A stretch of DNA of 15,172 nucleotides from Spirochaetaceae bacterium. GTDB taxonomy: Bacteria; Spirochaetota; Spirochaetia; DSM-27196; SKKC01. The stretch lies in NCBI GenBank assembly GCA_003552745.1, contig PUOG01000342.1, positions 1-15,172 on the forward strand, written 5' to 3'. Below, piece by piece: positions 13,359-15,172 of this stretch; within the stretch, counting starts at the first letter, position 1; every line of letters starts with the position of its first letter. Under the pieces are notes generated by a model, which saw nothing but the letters and a program-made list of their open reading frames with translations, was not told where the DNA came from and did no database searches. The translations under genes and the position numbers were made by a program.

Positions 13359-15172
13359 CTACTCGGTTACGACGTAGGAAATCCCCGCCAGTGGAATGTC
13401 GATCCAATCAGGACGATTGTCGAGTTCGTAGCCGAGCTCGTACACCGCCTTCTCCAGAAGGAAAAGGTCGAGCATTCGCTGCCGGTCATCCGGATCCGCC
13501 GGTACGAGTCCGTTATCGCCGAGCGAATCGAGATAACTCTCGACGAACACCCCGGCGACCGCGTTATACCACGGAGCGATCCATTTTTCGACCAGTGCAC
13601 GATCGGCGTCACTGAGTCCGCCCATCGCGAAGCAGCCGGCCCATGCGGCGTAGTGGAAACTGCGAAGCATCCCCGCGACATCACGGAACGGCGAAAACTT
13701 CAGTCGGCGCTCGCCGATCGCTCGGGCAGGCTCACCTTCCATATCGATGATGACAAAATCGCGCCCGGTGAACAGAACCTGGCCGAGGTGGTAGTCGCCG
13801 TGGATTCTGATCTTCTTCGCGTCGAGCTTATGTTCGCGAATGCCGGAGAATGCAGCCACGATCGCCGGTTCGAGGTCGAGAACGCTCTGCAGCGCCTCTG
13901 CGCGCGATCCCTCGGCCCGCTTTGCCGCCCGCCGCACCTGCTGGAGCACTCGTTTCAGAAGGCTCCGCGCGTTCTGATAGATGCTTCGCTGGTACAGTAG
14001 CGAGAAAGGTTCCGGTTCGAATGCGTCTCCTTTGGTCTCGTAGGCCAGTGCATTGTGAAGCTCCGCGGTTCTGCGTCCGAGTACCCGCGCCATTTCGAGA
14101 TAGAACCCATCGACCAGTTCGACGAACTCTTCAGTGAGAGTCGACGAGTCGAACTCGACCGACCGGCTATCCGCCGACGGAATGTCCTGTGGGAGCTCAG
14201 ACTGGGAGTTGAGTACATTTTCGAAGTACCGCTCGACCGCACCGAGGGAGAAGCTCCACGCATCGCCCTCGTTCGGGATGTGGTTCACCAGAAGTGCCGC
14301 TGCACCGCTCAGTTCTTCGGACTCGTATCGGAGGTGCCCGTGATACCGGGGGATCAGATTGAACGCCGAGGTCCGGGATAGAGCGCGAATGAGCTCGACA
14401 TCGGGATTCTCTCCGTCCTCGATTTTCCGATAGAGTTTCATGAAGTAACCGCTTTCGTAAAAGATCGAGGTGTTTGACTGCTCGACGCCGAACACTCTGC
14501 TGTTCTGCCCCTCACCGTCGGTCGGACGCCGGCTCCGAGTATCGGTGATTCCCGACAATGCTCCGGCGCTACCGCGTTTTCGTCGTTTGCGAAGCACGAC
14601 GTCGAGCAGGTCGGCACGGAACGATGGATCGAAGACTCCGTCGAAAAGCATTCCGTCTTCGCCGGAGACGGTCGCCTGTGTGATAACCGCGTCCGGTGAG
14701 GCGTCGGCTCGCTCGTCGGCATCTTCGCCGGTGAGCAGCAGCAGCGGAACCTGGTAGAGCTCCGGTTCCTGGTCGGCATACTCGATTCGCACCGTGGCGA
14801 GCCAGGCATCACCGATCGGCTGGGCATCCACGACGGTGGCCTTTCGCATCTTTCGGCTCTTGCTTCGAAACCAGCGGCATGTAGGGATGTAGGCGGGAAG
14901 TATCCGCTCGGCGAGGTCAGCTCGGACACCATTGCCGAACCGTTTCCATTCGCTTGTGCTCACGGTAAGCGAAGGTACTTGCACATCCGCAATGGTCTCT
15001 TTGGACGGGATGAGCTCGAACCAGAAGTAGTCGTATCCTCCGATTGTAATATTGTACTCTTCGTCGCGGACATGCGGGAAATCGTTCTGCCCGAAGACCT
15101 CCCGTACCGACCAGCCGGCATATTCACGAAGCTGCAGATCGGCAAGTTGTGGATGATGCGAAAGGTTCACAA
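13359..15172 (-). CDS. treS: Trehalose synthase-maltokinase fusion, C-terminal part (5' end outside window)
   Basis: The frame is open through the right edge, so only the C-terminal ~603 residues are visible. The first ~55 (NLSHHPQLADLQLREYAG, then YDYFWFELIP) match the final beta domain of TreS (maltose alpha-D-glucosyltransferase); the GTG at 15168-15170 is an internal Val, not the start. After a linker comes a complete maltokinase (Mak/Pep2) domain: IPTCRWFRSKSR near residue 95, GVEQSNTSIFYESGYFMKLYRK near 227, catalytic HGDYHLGQVL with Asp459, and VIIDMEGEPARAIGERRLKFSPFRDVAGMLRSFHYA with metal-binding Asp476 (numbered from 15170). TreS interconverts trehalose and maltose, and maltokinase makes maltose-1-phosphate, the GlgE donor for alpha-glucan synthesis. 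A Ser/Arg-rich, poorly conserved loop lies near residues 185-220. Stop is TAG; treZ follows 17 bases later. Confidence 0.94.
   Translation of the reverse strand, partial: VNLSHHPQLADLQLREYAGWSVREVFGQNDFPHVRDEEYNITIGGYDYFWFELIPSKETIADVQVPSLTVSTSEWKRFGNGVRADLAERILPAYIPTCRWFRSKSRKMRKATVVDAQPIGDAWLATVRIEYADQEPELYQVPLLLLTGEDADERADASPDAVITQATVSGEDGMLFDGVFDPSFRADLLDVVLRKRRKRGSAGALSGITDTRSRRPTDGEGQNSRVFGVEQSNTSIFYESGYFMKLYRKIEDGENPDVELIRALSRTSAFNLIPRYHGHLRYESEELSGAAALLVNHIPNEGDAWSFSLGAVERYFENVLNSQSELPQDIPSADSRSVEFDSSTLTEEFVELVDGFYLEMARVLGRRTAELHNALAYETKGDAFEPEPFSLLYQRSIYQNARSLLKRVLQQVRRAAKRAEGSRAEALQSVLDLEPAIVAAFSGIREHKLDAKKIRIHGDYHLGQVLFTGRDFVIIDMEGEPARAIGERRLKFSPFRDVAGMLRSFHYAAWAGCFAMGGLSDADRALVEKWIAPWYNAVAGVFVESYLDSLGDNGLVPADPDDRQRMLDLFLLEKAVYELGYELDNRPDWIDIPLAGISYVVTE

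Noticed and set aside
11446..13407. treZ read as a glycogen branching enzyme (glgB)
   Set aside because: The GVHGPS, HVGTFTPEATLDAA and RNWGYDGV patterns and the adjacent treS-maltokinase are characteristic of TreZ.
12586..14000. Plus-strand frames of about 250 codons opposite treZ and the maltokinase region (12586-13356 and 13248-14000)
   Set aside because: Both lie antisense to well-recognised GH13 and maltokinase motifs and have no features of their own.

Overview
The window is GC-rich and densely coding, with short intergenic gaps, ATG/GTG starts and frequent 4-base stop/start overlaps: a bacterial chromosome segment. One protein has a Sec-type signal or anchor. I cannot assign the organism reliably from sequence alone; a free-living bacterium with trehalose/alpha-glucan metabolism is all the content supports.

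Bases 204-7127 carry a complete four-gene Wadjet (JetABCD) anti-plasmid defence operon in the order jetA-jetB-jetC-jetD, all on the plus strand and translationally coupled by 4-base overlaps. JetA, JetB and JetC form an SMC-like (MukBEF/condensin-related) complex. JetD carries a Toprim-type nuclease domain with its acidic residues intact. The domain set (DUF3375, DUF4194, SMC-like ATPase, DUF3322/DUF2220) points to Wadjet type I. The motifs needed for ATP hydrolysis and DNA cleavage are all present, so the system looks functional. JetD has an unusual proline-rich insertion that looks like a tandem duplication.

A 166-base gap (7128-7293) follows. It holds a GC-rich stem-loop, a near-perfect tandem 13-bp repeat overlapping nested dyads, and a possible promoter. 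Downstream are two overlapping plus-strand genes: an ATP-grasp ligase (7294-8667) and a CocE/NonD-type alpha/beta hydrolase (8664-10706). They look like a bond-forming and bond-cleaving pair acting on an unknown small molecule. An exported MsrB-type methionine sulfoxide reductase with a single cysteine and no zinc-binding cysteines follows at 10763-11443.

The right end (11446-15172) is on the minus strand and convergent with msrB, with only 2 bases between the stop codons. It encodes the C-terminal part of a trehalose synthase-maltokinase fusion (entering from beyond the right edge) followed by malto-oligosyltrehalose trehalohydrolase (TreZ). Together these connect trehalose, maltose, maltose-1-phosphate and alpha-glucan pools. 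No RNA genes, CRISPR arrays, insertion sequences or complete mobile elements were seen.
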